In this document: positions 52,347 through 59,733 of the stretch, in pieces | Numbering within the stretch: position 1 is the stretch's first letter | Layout: the number at the start of each line of letters is the position of its first letter | Assembly: GCA_963205115.1 (NCBI GenBank) | Contig: CAUJHV010000078.1 | Location: 1 to 64,000 of the forward strand | Reading direction: 5' to 3' | DNA: 64,000 bases | Source: Pseudomonadota bacterium | Lineage (GTDB): Bacteria > Pseudomonadota > Gammaproteobacteria > Burkholderiales > Burkholderiaceae_C | The notes under the pieces: generated by a model | The model's input: only the letters and a program-made list of their open reading frames with translations | Databases searched by the model: none | Told to the model about the DNA's origin: nothing | Position numbers and translations under genes: made by a program

Positions 52347-53174
52347 ATGCCTCCTCGCCCCATTCCCGATCCCACTGCCGTGCCGAACCCGCCAGACGCG
52401 AAGAAGCCGAAGCCGCCGAAGGCTGCCACGGCGCCGGCCGCACCGGTCCGCCCGTCGGCCGGCCGCTTCGACCGGCTGGATGCGCTGCGCGCCGTGGCCA
52501 TCGTGTGGATGGCCATCTTCCATTTCTGCTTCGACCTCAATTACTACCGGCTGATAAGCCCGCCGCAGAACTTCTACGTCGACCCGTTCTGGACGCTGCA
52601 GCGCACCTGCATCGTCTCGCTGTTCCTGCTGTGTGCGGGCATGGGCCAGGCCGTGGCCTGGCAGGCGGGGCAGAGCTGGCACCGTTTCTGGCGCCGCTGG
52701 GCGCAGGTGGCGGGTTGTGCCGTGCTGGTGAGCATCGGCTCGTCGTTCATGTTTCCGCGCAGCTGGATCAGCTTCGGCGTGCTGCACGGCATCGCGGTGA
52801 TGTTGATCCTGTGCCGGTTCGCCGCACCGCTGCGCGGTTGGCTGTGGCCGCTGGGCGCGCTTGCGCTGGCGCTGCCGCGGCTGGTGCAGCACCCGTTTTT
52901 CGACGCCCGATGGACAAGTTGGGTCGGTTTGGTCACGCGCAAGCCCGTGACCGAAGATTGGGTGCCGGTGCTGCCCTGGCTGGGTGTGATGCTGTGGGGC
53001 CTGGCGCTGGGCCAGTGGGTGCTGCTGAACCGGCCGCACTGGCTGCAGGGCCGCCTGCCCGCCGCGCTGCAGCCGATGGCCGTGCTGGGCCGCTGGAGCC
53101 TGAGCTTCTACATGCTGCACCAGCCGCTGCTCATCGGCGGCATCCTGGCTTACCTGGCGTTGCGCGGCGCCTGA
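52347..53174 (+). CDS. DUF1624 membrane protein (acyltransferase-like)
   Basis: A 275-residue protein. A proline/lysine-rich cytoplasmic head is followed by about seven membrane helices, beginning with the DUF1624 signature RFDRLDALRAVAIVWMAIFH and ending LGRWSLSFYMLHQPLLIGGI. The fold is shared with heparan-alpha-glucosaminide N-acetyltransferase and acyltransferase-3 proteins, so transfer of an acyl group across the membrane is possible. ATG 52347 is preferred; GTG 52341 is the alternative. It is monocistronic. Confidence 0.85.
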   Translation: MPPRPIPDPTAVPNPPDAKKPKPPKAATAPAAPVRPSAGRFDRLDALRAVAIVWMAIFHFCFDLNYYRLISPPQNFYVDPFWTLQRTCIVSLFLLCAGMGQAVAWQAGQSWHRFWRRWAQVAGCAVLVSIGSSFMFPRSWISFGVLHGIAVMLILCRFAAPLRGWLWPLGALALALPRLVQHPFFDARWTSWVGLVTRKPVTEDWVPVLPWLGVMLWGLALGQWVLLNRPHWLQGRLPAALQPMAVLGRWSLSFYMLHQPLLIGGILAYLALRGA

Positions 53175-53277
53175 GGCGGCGCCTGTGGGGGCCGCGCGCA
53201 CGCGGCGCCCGCCTCACGCATGCGCGCCCCGGCGCGACGCCCGCGTCACGCACGCGCGTGGCCGGCCTCGCCGCGCC

Positions 53278-53291
53278 TTGATCGTCGTCAA
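53278..53291 (+). promoter_or_regulatory. Candidate FNR/ANR box upstream of the Hsp20 genes
   Basis: TTGATCGTCGTCAA matches the FNR-family consensus TTGAT-N4-ATCAA in all but one position. It is centred about 122 bp before the first Hsp20 start codon. Oxygen-responsive control of small heat-shock or universal-stress genes is known in beta-proteobacteria. No experimental support is available here. Confidence 0.5.
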
Positions 53292-53321
53292 GGGCTATTT
53301 CTGCAGTCGATCGAGCCCCCT

Positions 53322-53350
53322 CTTGAAACGCCCGTGCATCGTCCCTAACT
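53322..53350 (+). promoter_or_regulatory. Candidate sigma-32 heat-shock promoter
   Basis: A perfect -35-type CTTGAAA (53322-53328) is followed after 14 bp by CCCTAACT (53343-53350), a partial match to the sigma-32 -10 CCCCATNT. It lies 57 bp before the first of two Hsp20 genes. The -35 match and spacing are good; the -10 match is partial. Confidence 0.6.
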
Positions 53351-53406
53351 GGTGAAGCGAGGCGGCGCGCTGGTGGCGCCGCCGAACGGCAACCAGGAGA
53401 TTCACG

Positions 53407-53850
53407 ATGCTGTACCGAAGCCTCTTTCCGCGCGACATGTTTGCGGAGTTCGATCGCCTGCAACGCGACATGCAGGGCATGTGGGAGGGTGCGCCCGCCA
53501 TCCGCGGCCTGGGCCGCGGCGGCTATCCCGCCGTGAATGTGGGCACCACGCCGCAAGCCGTCGAAGTATTTGTCTTCGCCCCGGGCCTGAGTGCCGACCG
53601 CTTCGAGGTGCAACTCGAGCGCGGCGTGCTCAGCATCAGCGGCGAACGCCCGGCCGCGGCCCCGCAGGCCCCGGACGCGCGCACCACGCTGCACAGCAAC
53701 GAGCGCTTTTCCGGCCGCTTCCGCCGCGTGATGAGCCTGCCCGACGACATCGATCCGGAACAGGTCACGGCCGACTACCAGGACGGCGTGCTGCGTGTGC
53801 GCATCGCGCGCCGCCAGGCCGCACAGCCGCGCCGCATCACCGTGCATTGA
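53407..53850 (+). CDS. Hsp20-family small heat-shock protein (first copy)
   Basis: A 147-residue alpha-crystallin-type chaperone. An N-terminal arm (FPRDMFAEFDRLQRDMQGMW) precedes the crystallin domain (YPAVNVGTTPQAVEVFVFAP, LSISGERPAA, FSGRFRRVMSLPDDIDPEQV, DGVLRVRI) and a short tail. It holds unfolding proteins in a refoldable state. AGGAG lies 9 bp before the ATG. It forms a pair with the next Hsp20 gene, and the two probably assemble together. Confidence 0.94.
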   Translation: MLYRSLFPRDMFAEFDRLQRDMQGMWEGAPAIRGLGRGGYPAVNVGTTPQAVEVFVFAPGLSADRFEVQLERGVLSISGERPAAAPQAPDARTTLHSNERFSGRFRRVMSLPDDIDPEQVTADYQDGVLRVRIARRQAAQPRRITVH

Positions 53851-53886
53851 GCGGTCGCTTACCCGATCACATCCAGGAGTTCGAAC

Positions 53887-54279
53887 ATGAACCAAGTCAC
53901 CCCTGTCACCCGTGAATCCGCCAGCGCGGCCGTGCGTGCGGAAGACCGTCCGGCCCTGCTGCCGCCCGTGGACGTGCTGGAAGACGCCGAGGGCATCACG
54001 CTGCTGGCCGACCTGCCGGGCGTGTCCAAGGAGCAGCTGCATCTGCGTGTCGAAGGCGACCAGCTGGGCATCGAGGCCGAGCTGAATCTGCCGTCGATCG
54101 AAGGCCTGCAGCCGCTGCATGCGGAGGTCACGCGCCAGGTCTACCGTCGCACCTTCACGCTGAGCAAGGAGCTCGACGCCGACCGCGTGAGCGCCGAGAT
54201 GAACCAGGGCGTGCTGCGTGTACGCATCCCCAAGGCCGCGCATGCACAGCCGCGGCGCGTGGAGGTGCGCGTCGCCTGA
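53887..54279 (+). CDS. Hsp20-family small heat-shock protein (second copy)
   Basis: A 130-residue paralogue of the preceding gene, 36 bp downstream. The crystallin domain runs PPVDVLEDAEGITLLADLPG to QVYRRTFTLSKELDADRVSA and NQGVLRVRIPKA. The disordered N-terminal arm is shorter and rich in Thr/Ala, and lacks the Phe/Trp residues of the first copy, so the pair has probably divided roles (substrate binder and modulator). Paired Hsp20 genes of this kind are common in beta-proteobacteria. Confidence 0.93.
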   Translation: MNQVTPVTRESASAAVRAEDRPALLPPVDVLEDAEGITLLADLPGVSKEQLHLRVEGDQLGIEAELNLPSIEGLQPLHAEVTRQVYRRTFTLSKELDADRVSAEMNQGVLRVRIPKAAHAQPRRVEVRVA

Positions 54280-54386
54280 TCCGACGGTCGCAGGGCGTGG
54301 GCGGCTACCATCGGTCGATCGAACCCGATCGCCCGATGGCCGCCACGTCCCGTGGTCGTGCGCGGGCCCAGCCCCAAGGTGCTGCC

Positions 54387-55193
54387 GTGAGCCTGCGAGT
54401 CCTGTACGGCTTCCATGCCGTGACGGTGCGGTTGAAGACCGCCGCATCGTCGATTGCCGAATTGCATGTCGACGCCACGCGGCGTGACGCGCGCATGCGG
54501 CATTTTGTCGAGCGTGCCCACGAGGCCGGCGTGCGTGTGATCGACAGCGACGACGATCGGCTGGGCAAGCTGTGCGGCAACTCGCGCCACCAGGGCGTGG
54601 TCGCGCGTGTGCAGCCGCTGCCGGCGCGGCACTCGCTGGACGACGTGCTCGACGACGCGCAGGCCGCGGGCGCCGGTGCGCCGCTGGTGCTGGCGCTGGA
54701 CGGCATCACCGATCCGCACAATCTGGGCGCCTGTCTGCGCAGCGCCGATGCAGCTGGCGTGCAGGCCGTCATCGCACCCAAGGACCATGCCGTGGGCCTG
54801 AATGCGACGGTCGCCAAGGTGGCCAGCGGCGCGGCCGAGACGGTGCCCTACCTGATGGTCACCAACCTGGCGCGCAGTCTGAACGAACTGAAGGAGCGCG
54901 GCATCCAGATCGTCGGCTTCAGCGACGACGCCGCGCAGACGCTGTACGACATCGATCTGTCCGGGCCGGTGGCGCTGGTGCTGGGCGCCGAAGGCCCGGG
55001 CATGCGCCAGCTCACGCGCAAGACCTGCGACGTGCTGGTGCGCATCCCCATGGCTGGGGCGGTGGAGAGCCTGAACGTCTCCGTGGCCTGCGGCGTGAGC
55101 CTGTTCGAGGTGGTGCGCCAGCGCCTGGCCGCGGCGGGGCCGGCGGCGGCAGATGACGCCGCGCCCGAGGACGACACGCGGGCCGAGGGCTAG
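54387..55193 (+). CDS. rlmB: 23S rRNA (guanosine-2251) 2'-O-methyltransferase RlmB
   Basis: A 268-residue SpoU-class (SPOUT) methyltransferase. The N-terminal substrate-binding domain opens LRVLYGFHAVTVRLK. The knot holds LALDGITDPHNLGACLRSAD, LVLGAEGPGMRQLTRKTCD and IPMAGAVESLNVSVACGVSL, which bind S-adenosylmethionine. It methylates the ribose of G2251 in the peptidyl-transferase P loop. GTG 54387, with AAGGTG upstream, gives an N-terminus like E. coli RlmB; ATG 54336 would add a non-conserved Arg-rich leader. The end overlaps the convergent transporter gene by 4 bp. Confidence 0.93.
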   Translation: MSLRVLYGFHAVTVRLKTAASSIAELHVDATRRDARMRHFVERAHEAGVRVIDSDDDRLGKLCGNSRHQGVVARVQPLPARHSLDDVLDDAQAAGAGAPLVLALDGITDPHNLGACLRSADAAGVQAVIAPKDHAVGLNATVAKVASGAAETVPYLMVTNLARSLNELKERGIQIVGFSDDAAQTLYDIDLSGPVALVLGAEGPGMRQLTRKTCDVLVRIPMAGAVESLNVSVACGVSLFEVVRQRLAAAGPAAADDAAPEDDTRAEG

Positions 55194-55759
55194 ACCCAGC
55201 CGGCCAGGCCGGCGAAGGCGCCCGCGAGGATCGGCCAGACCGGGCTGATGCGTGTGCGCTGCATCAACACGATCGTGCCGACCAACAGGGGCACGGTGCT
55301 CCAGCGGCCGTGTGCCGGTTCGGTCAGCACCCAGCCCGTGGCCAGCAGCAGGCCGATGGTGACCGGCGCGAGGCCTTCGGTGAAGGCGCGCAGCAGCCGC
55401 GAATCGCGCCGCTGGTCGCCCACGCGACCGGCCGCCACCGCCATCAGCGTCGACGGCAGCAGCGATCCGCCCAGCGTGGCCACCAGTCCCGCCAGACCCG
55501 CCACGTTGAAGCCGATGACGGCCACGAAGAGCACGTTGGGGCCGGGCGCGGCCTGCGCCAGGGCGATCGATCCGGCGAACTGCGTGTCGGTGAGCCAGGC
55601 TTTCTGGCCGACGACGAAGCGGTTCATGTCCGGCGTGGTCGTGATCGCGCCGCCCACGGCCAGCAGCGACAGCAGCGCGAAGTGCATGAAGAGCTGCAGC
55701 CACGCACCCGGCGCCCAGCCCAGCGGGCCGGCCAGCAGATCGGCGAGGAACGCGCTCAT
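55190..55759 (-). CDS. Chromate transporter subunit, C-terminal-type half
   Basis: A 189-residue half-size CHR protein with five to six membrane helices. It carries the family motif AQAAPGPNVLFVAVIGF and GGAITTTPDMNRFVV. Half-size CHR proteins work as pairs, one in each membrane orientation; the partner is the gene immediately upstream (43-bp gap). Together they export chromate or related oxyanions. Confidence 0.88.
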   Translation of the reverse strand: MSAFLADLLAGPLGWAPGAWLQLFMHFALLSLLAVGGAITTTPDMNRFVVGQKAWLTDTQFAGSIALAQAAPGPNVLFVAVIGFNVAGLAGLVATLGGSLLPSTLMAVAAGRVGDQRRDSRLLRAFTEGLAPVTIGLLLATGWVLTEPAHGRWSTVPLLVGTIVLMQRTRISPVWPILAGAFAGLAGWV

Positions 55760-55802
55760 CGAAGGCTCCGCGCGCCGCGCGCCGCGGCCATCACGCGGTA
55801 CC

Positions 55803-56363
55803 TCATGGCCGCAGCACCGCGTAGGCCCAGGACCAGGCGGCTGGCACCAGCACCGCGAGCACGGCCACCAGCGGCCAGCGGAACCAGCCCACGGCGAAGA
55901 AGGTGACGGCGATCAGCAGCACGCAGGTGATCCAGCCCATGCGGTTGGAGCGCAGCGCGCCCACGAGCTTGACCGCGGTGGACAGCACCAGGGCGGCGGC
56001 GACCACGCCCATGCCGCGCAGGGCATCGACCACCAGTGGGCTCGGGCCCAGCTGCTTGACACCCACGGCCAGGATCAGCACCAGCACCAGCGGCGCCAGC
56101 ATGAGGCCGGCCGTGGCGGACAAGGCGCCACGCCAGCCGAAATGCCGGTCGCCGAAGATCAGCGCCAGGTTGATGACGTTGGGCCCCGGCAGCACCTGCG
56201 AGACCGACAGCAGCGCCAGGAACTCGCCCTTGCTCAGCCAGCCCAGGCGTTCGACCAGCTCGCGCTGCGCCACGGGCAGCACGCCGCCAAAGCCTTGCAG
56301 CGCCAGGCGCTGGAAGGCCATGAAGAGTTCGCGGCAGTCGGCCGGCCGGTTCTCAGCGCCCAA
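55803..56363 (-). CDS. Chromate transporter subunit, N-terminal-type half
   Basis: A 186-residue half-size CHR protein with motifs RLALQGFGGVLPVAQRELVE and SVSQVLPGPNVINLALIFGD, homologous to the following gene. Its start codon lies inside the end of the D-2-hydroxyacid dehydrogenase gene (11-bp overlap), so it is probably co-translated from the same mRNA. Substrate specificity for chromate is a family property and not proven here. Confidence 0.88.
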   Translation of the reverse strand: MGAENRPADCRELFMAFQRLALQGFGGVLPVAQRELVERLGWLSKGEFLALLSVSQVLPGPNVINLALIFGDRHFGWRGALSATAGLMLAPLVLVLILAVGVKQLGPSPLVVDALRGMGVVAAALVLSTAVKLVGALRSNRMGWITCVLLIAVTFFAVGWFRWPLVAVLAVLVPAAWSWAYAVLRP

Positions 56364-57384
56364 GCTGCCTCGTCAGCGCGGAAGGGCTTTGCAGGGCCTC
56401 GGCATTGACCAGATTCGTGGGTGAGCCGGCGACGAAGTTGCGGATGTTCTCGAAGGCCGCCCGGAAGTACAGCTCGTAGCTGTCCTGCTCGACAAAGCCG
56501 ATGTGCGGCGTGCACACGGCATTTTCCAGGTGCAGCAGCGGATGGCCCTGCAGGATGGGCTCGCTTTCGAACACGTCGACCGCCGCCATGCCCGGGCGCC
56601 CGCGGTTGAGTGCGGAGACCAGCGCACCTTCCTCGACCAGTTCGGCGCGCGAGGTGTTGACGAACAGCGCGGTGGGCTTCATGCGCACCAGATCGTCCAT
56701 CGTGATGATGCCGGTCGTGCAATCACACAGGCGCAGGTGGACGGTGAGCACATCGGCGGTGCGGAAGAAGGCGGCGCGGTCGTCGGCGGCATCGTAGCCA
56801 TCACGCTGGGCGCGTTCACGCGAGGCCTCGCTGCCCCAGACCATCACGCGCATGCCAAACGCCTTGGCATAACCCGCGACGAGCTGGCCGATCTTGCCGT
56901 AGCCCCAGATGCCGATGGTGCGGCCGCGCAGCGATACGCCCAAGCCAAAGTTCGGCGGCATGGCCGCGGCCTTCAGCCCGCTTTGCTGCCAGGCGCCGTG
57001 TTTGAGGTTGCCGATGTACTGCGGCAGGCGGCGCATCGACGCCATGATCAGCGCCCAGGTGAGCTCTGCTGGTGCCGTGGGCGAACCCACGCCCTCGGCC
57101 ACGACGATGCCCAGGGCCGAACAAGCCTCGACGTCGATGTGCGCGCCGACGCGGCCGGTCTGCGCGATGAGCTTGAGCTTGGGCAGCTTCTCGAGCAGCT
57201 GCCGCGGGAAATGGGTCCGTTCACGGATGGCCACGATGATGTCGGCATCGCGCAAGCGCACCGCCAGCTGGCCGACGCCCTTGACCGTGTTGGTAAAAAC
57301 CTTGGCGTTCAACGGTTCCAGCAGATCGGCGCAAGGCAGCTTGCGCACGGCATCCTGGTAGTCGTCGAGGATGATGACATTCAT
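56353..57384 (-). CDS. D-2-hydroxyacid dehydrogenase family protein
   Basis: A 343-residue NAD(P)-dependent oxidoreductase. The Rossmann motif is RTIGIWGYGKIGQLVAGYAK near residue 155. The catalytic Arg lies in LFVNTSRAELVEEGAL, Glu in VFESEP, and His in CTPHIGFVEQDSYE. It probably interconverts a 2-ketoacid and a D-2-hydroxyacid. The N-terminus NVIILDDYQDAVRKL is typical of an uncharacterised proteobacterial subgroup. The chromate-transporter genes follow directly. Confidence 0.92.
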   Translation of the reverse strand: MNVIILDDYQDAVRKLPCADLLEPLNAKVFTNTVKGVGQLAVRLRDADIIVAIRERTHFPRQLLEKLPKLKLIAQTGRVGAHIDVEACSALGIVVAEGVGSPTAPAELTWALIMASMRRLPQYIGNLKHGAWQQSGLKAAAMPPNFGLGVSLRGRTIGIWGYGKIGQLVAGYAKAFGMRVMVWGSEASRERAQRDGYDAADDRAAFFRTADVLTVHLRLCDCTTGIITMDDLVRMKPTALFVNTSRAELVEEGALVSALNRGRPGMAAVDVFESEPILQGHPLLHLENAVCTPHIGFVEQDSYELYFRAAFENIRNFVAGSPTNLVNAEALQSPSALTRQLGR

Positions 57385-57496
57385 GGCAAGGGCAATTGTG
57401 CCTTGCCGCTTCGGACTGTCTTTGGCGGATCGCCACGCGTGTGCGCGGGATTGCAGCGGCGTGTAGCCGCGGGGCCGGCGCGCCCGATGGCGCGGG

Positions 57497-57928
57497 TCAG
57501 ACCACTGCGTTGGCGCGTGCCTGCGACTCGGCCGCGGGCTGTGCGCTGCGCGGCACCAGCGGCAGGGTCATCTGCTGGGTGGTGGGCAGCACGCCCTGCT
57601 GCGTGGTCGCGGGTGCGCCCAGCAGGCTGGAGTCGAATTCCGTGAAGATGCTGTCCAGCCCTGTCTTCAGCGCGTGGCGGATCGTGCAGGCTTCGAGCTC
57701 GTTGCCGCCCAGCGCCATGAACAGCGAATGGCGCAACTGCCACAGGCTGTACGGATCCTCGGCCTTGCGCACGCGTTCGCGCAGCCACTCGCCGCGCAGG
57801 CCCGGCAGGCCCGCCGTGGCGACCATGAAGTCCTGCTTCAATTCCACGAAGGCCCGGCGTGCGGCCAGCCTGGCGAGGCGGTCCTGCGGAAGGCCGGCAC
57901 CGGGGAGGGAGCTCTGGTAGTCGTTCAT
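57497..57928 (-). CDS. Unknown small protein, paralogue of its upstream neighbour
   Basis: A 143-residue soluble protein without a recognised domain. The core reads FVELKQDFMVATAGLPGLRG then AEDPYSLWQLRHSLFMALGG and NELEACTIRHALKTGLDSIF. The C-terminal third is a low-complexity Gln/Thr/Ala/Pro tail. The core aligns with the neighbouring gene's C-terminal half (shared DF, then LW-LR-LF/LY, then EA and a final F), so the two arose by duplication. The genes overlap by 4 bp (ATGA). The predicted structure is all-helical. Confidence 0.7.
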   Translation of the reverse strand: MNDYQSSLPGAGLPQDRLARLAARRAFVELKQDFMVATAGLPGLRGEWLRERVRKAEDPYSLWQLRHSLFMALGGNELEACTIRHALKTGLDSIFTEFDSSLLGAPATTQQGVLPTTQQMTLPLVPRSAQPAAESQARANAVV

Positions 57929-58359
57929 GGGTCCAGCGATGCGAAGGACGAGCGCGACATGCGCCCGGTGAAGTGATGGTTCAGGCCTTGCAGCCGCGAC
58001 TCGGCCTCGCTCTGCGAGCGGTGGCGGGCGAGGTAGCTGTACAGCGTGGCCCGGATGTGCCACAGCTCACGCAGCGTGCGGGCCAGCGCGATGCGCCGGG
58101 CCAGCTCGCGCGCCTCGTTGTCGTTCGCGCCTTCCAGGCAGGCCAGGAAATCGGTGCGCACGGCGGGCAGTTCGGTGGTGGGCGGCGCCGCATCCATCGG
58201 CGAGGGTGCGGTCATCCAGAACCAGAAGCGCTGCCATCCGGATGCCGGTGCGCATCGAAGCGACGGCGGCTTGACCTCGCCACGCAGCCGGCTGCTGGAC
58301 GCAAAACCGGTGCGGGTGACGCGGGAAGAGCCGTCGTCGTGACGGGACGGATGAGCCAT
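57925..58359 (-). CDS. Unknown small protein, first of a paralogous pair
   Basis: A 144-residue protein without a recognised family. A basic, probably disordered N-terminus (SRHDDGSSRVTRTGF) precedes a helical core ELPAVRTDFLACLEGANDNE followed by LARTLRELWHIRATLYSYLA and SEAESRLQGLNHHF. The core is homologous to the downstream gene. ATG 58359 is preferred; a longer reading to 58485 lacks support. The pair lies downstream of the LexA-Cdd1 genes on the same strand, with 311 bp between. Confidence 0.65.
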   Translation of the reverse strand: MAHPSRHDDGSSRVTRTGFASSSRLRGEVKPPSLRCAPASGWQRFWFWMTAPSPMDAAPPTTELPAVRTDFLACLEGANDNEARELARRIALARTLRELWHIRATLYSYLARHRSQSEAESRLQGLNHHFTGRMSRSSFASLDP

Positions 58360-58670
58360 GGACGTGATATCGGGCACGCAATCTGCAACTTGAGATGCAG
58401 TGTCCCGGGCCTTCTTGTCAGGCGATCCAGCAAGAAGATCGACCGCGGGAAGGCACTTCGACAAGCTGGGGGGATAGCGCGCCAATTGAGCGCCAAAGGC
58501 CCGCCAGTTCGGCCACTGGGCGGGCTTGGGCAGCGCGTCGCGTCGCGCGTCAGCCGCTGCTGCAGGCTGCGTCGCGTACCTGGGTTGGGGCTCGGGCGAT
58601 CAGGCGCCTAACGCCGACATCGCACGGCGCCGCAGCCCGGATGCTGAGACCCAAGCTTCAGACCGAAGCT

Positions 58671-58979
58671 TCACACTGTGCCGTACACGCGCTTGCGCTC
58701 CGGCGTGTAGTGCCACCAGGGCGTTGGTGCGGCGCCGCGCATGAAATCGGTGACGGCCATGAAGGTGTCGAGCACGCAGGGGTCGTGGCGTTGGCCGGTG
58801 ACGGCGCACAGCCGCTGGTACAGCGCGAAGGGGTCGCGCGCGGCCAGTTGCGCCGGATGGCGGATGCCGATGAGGCGCAGATCAGCCGCGAGTGCCGGGC
58901 CCACGTTGGGCAGTTGCTCCAGCCGCAGGCAATCTGCAGCCTGCGTGGCCTTTGGATGCTTGACGGCAGCAGCGCCCAT
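58671..58979 (-). CDS. Helix-hairpin-helix protein, Cdd1 family
   Basis: A 102-residue protein matching the Cdd1 (pathogenicity locus) family. A helix-hairpin-helix-like motif LRLEQLPNVGPALAADLRLI is followed by IRHPAQLAARDPFALYQRLC and the conserved end DPCVLDTFMAVTDFMRGAAP with WWHYTPERK. Such proteins probably bind DNA, with unknown function. The ATG is 12 bp after the lexA stop, so it is in the LexA transcript and likely rises on DNA damage. Confidence 0.85.
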   Translation of the reverse strand: MGAAAVKHPKATQAADCLRLEQLPNVGPALAADLRLIGIRHPAQLAARDPFALYQRLCAVTGQRHDPCVLDTFMAVTDFMRGAAPTPWWHYTPERKRVYGTV

Positions 58980-58991
58980 GATGTGCCCCCG

Positions 58992-59681
58992 CTACATCAG
59001 CATGGTGTTGCGGATGAGGCCTACGGCCAGGCCTTCGAGCTCGAAGCTCTGGTCGTGCGGGCCCACGACGATGGTCGAGAAGTCGGGGTTCTCGGGGATC
59101 AGCTCGATATGGTCGCGTGTGCGGCGGAAGCGCTTGACGGTGACGTCGTCGCCCAGGCGCGCAACAACGATCTGGCCGTTCTTGGCTTCCTTGCTCTTCT
59201 GCACGGCGATCAGGTCGCCGTCCAGGATGCCGGCGTCGCGCATGCTCATGCCGCGTACCTTGAGCAGGTAATCGGGCTTGCGGGCGAACAGCGTGGATTC
59301 GACGACGTAGTTCTGGTCGATGTGTTCCTGCGCCAGGATGGGCGAGCCGGCAGCGACACGGCCCACCAGCGGCAGCGTCAGCTGGGACAGGCTGGGCAAC
59401 GGCAGGCTGAACTGCTTGCCGATCTGCGAGAGCCGCGCGGCGTTGAGCAGACGCAATGTGTCAGACTTCAAGCGGATGCCGCGCGAGGTGCCGCCGACCA
59501 GTTCAATCACACCCTTGCGGGCCAGGGCCTGCAGGTGCTCTTCGGCGGCGTTGGCCGAGCGGAAGCCCAGTTCGGCCGCGATCTCGGCACGCGTGGGGGG
59601 CGCACCGGTCCGCTCGATGGCGCTTTGCACGAGATCGAGGATCTGCTGCTGGCGTTCGGTGAGCTTGGGGCTTTCGATCAT
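58992..59681 (-). CDS. lexA: LexA repressor
   Basis: The SOS regulator (229 residues). The N-terminal winged helix (KLTERQQQILDLVQSAIERT, PPTRAEIAAELGFRSANAAE) binds SOS boxes. The C-terminal peptidase has the self-cleavage bond Ala111-Gly112 in RVAAGSP, nucleophile Ser146 (GMSMRDAG) and Lys183. RecA filaments trigger cleavage. A near-consensus box lies at 59707-59722, 25 bp upstream, indicating autoregulation. Confidence 0.97.
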   Translation of the reverse strand: MIESPKLTERQQQILDLVQSAIERTGAPPTRAEIAAELGFRSANAAEEHLQALARKGVIELVGGTSRGIRLKSDTLRLLNAARLSQIGKQFSLPLPSLSQLTLPLVGRVAAGSPILAQEHIDQNYVVESTLFARKPDYLLKVRGMSMRDAGILDGDLIAVQKSKEAKNGQIVVARLGDDVTVKRFRRTRDHIELIPENPDFSTIVVGPHDQSFELEGLAVGLIRNTMLM

Positions 59682-59706
59682 GATGGGCTGTCGATTTGTC
59701 CAGTGA

Positions 59707-59722
59707 CTGTATTTTTATCCAG
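59707..59722. promoter_or_regulatory. SOS box (LexA operator)
   Basis: CTGTATTTTTATCCAG, against the beta/gamma-proteobacterial consensus CTGT-N8-ACAG: 7 of 8 conserved positions match and the spacer is AT-rich. It lies in the 52-bp gap between the divergent lexA and asparaginase genes, and ends 11 bp before the asparaginase start codon, so LexA bound here would also block that gene. Confidence 0.85.
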
Positions 59723-59733
59723 ACGACACACAT

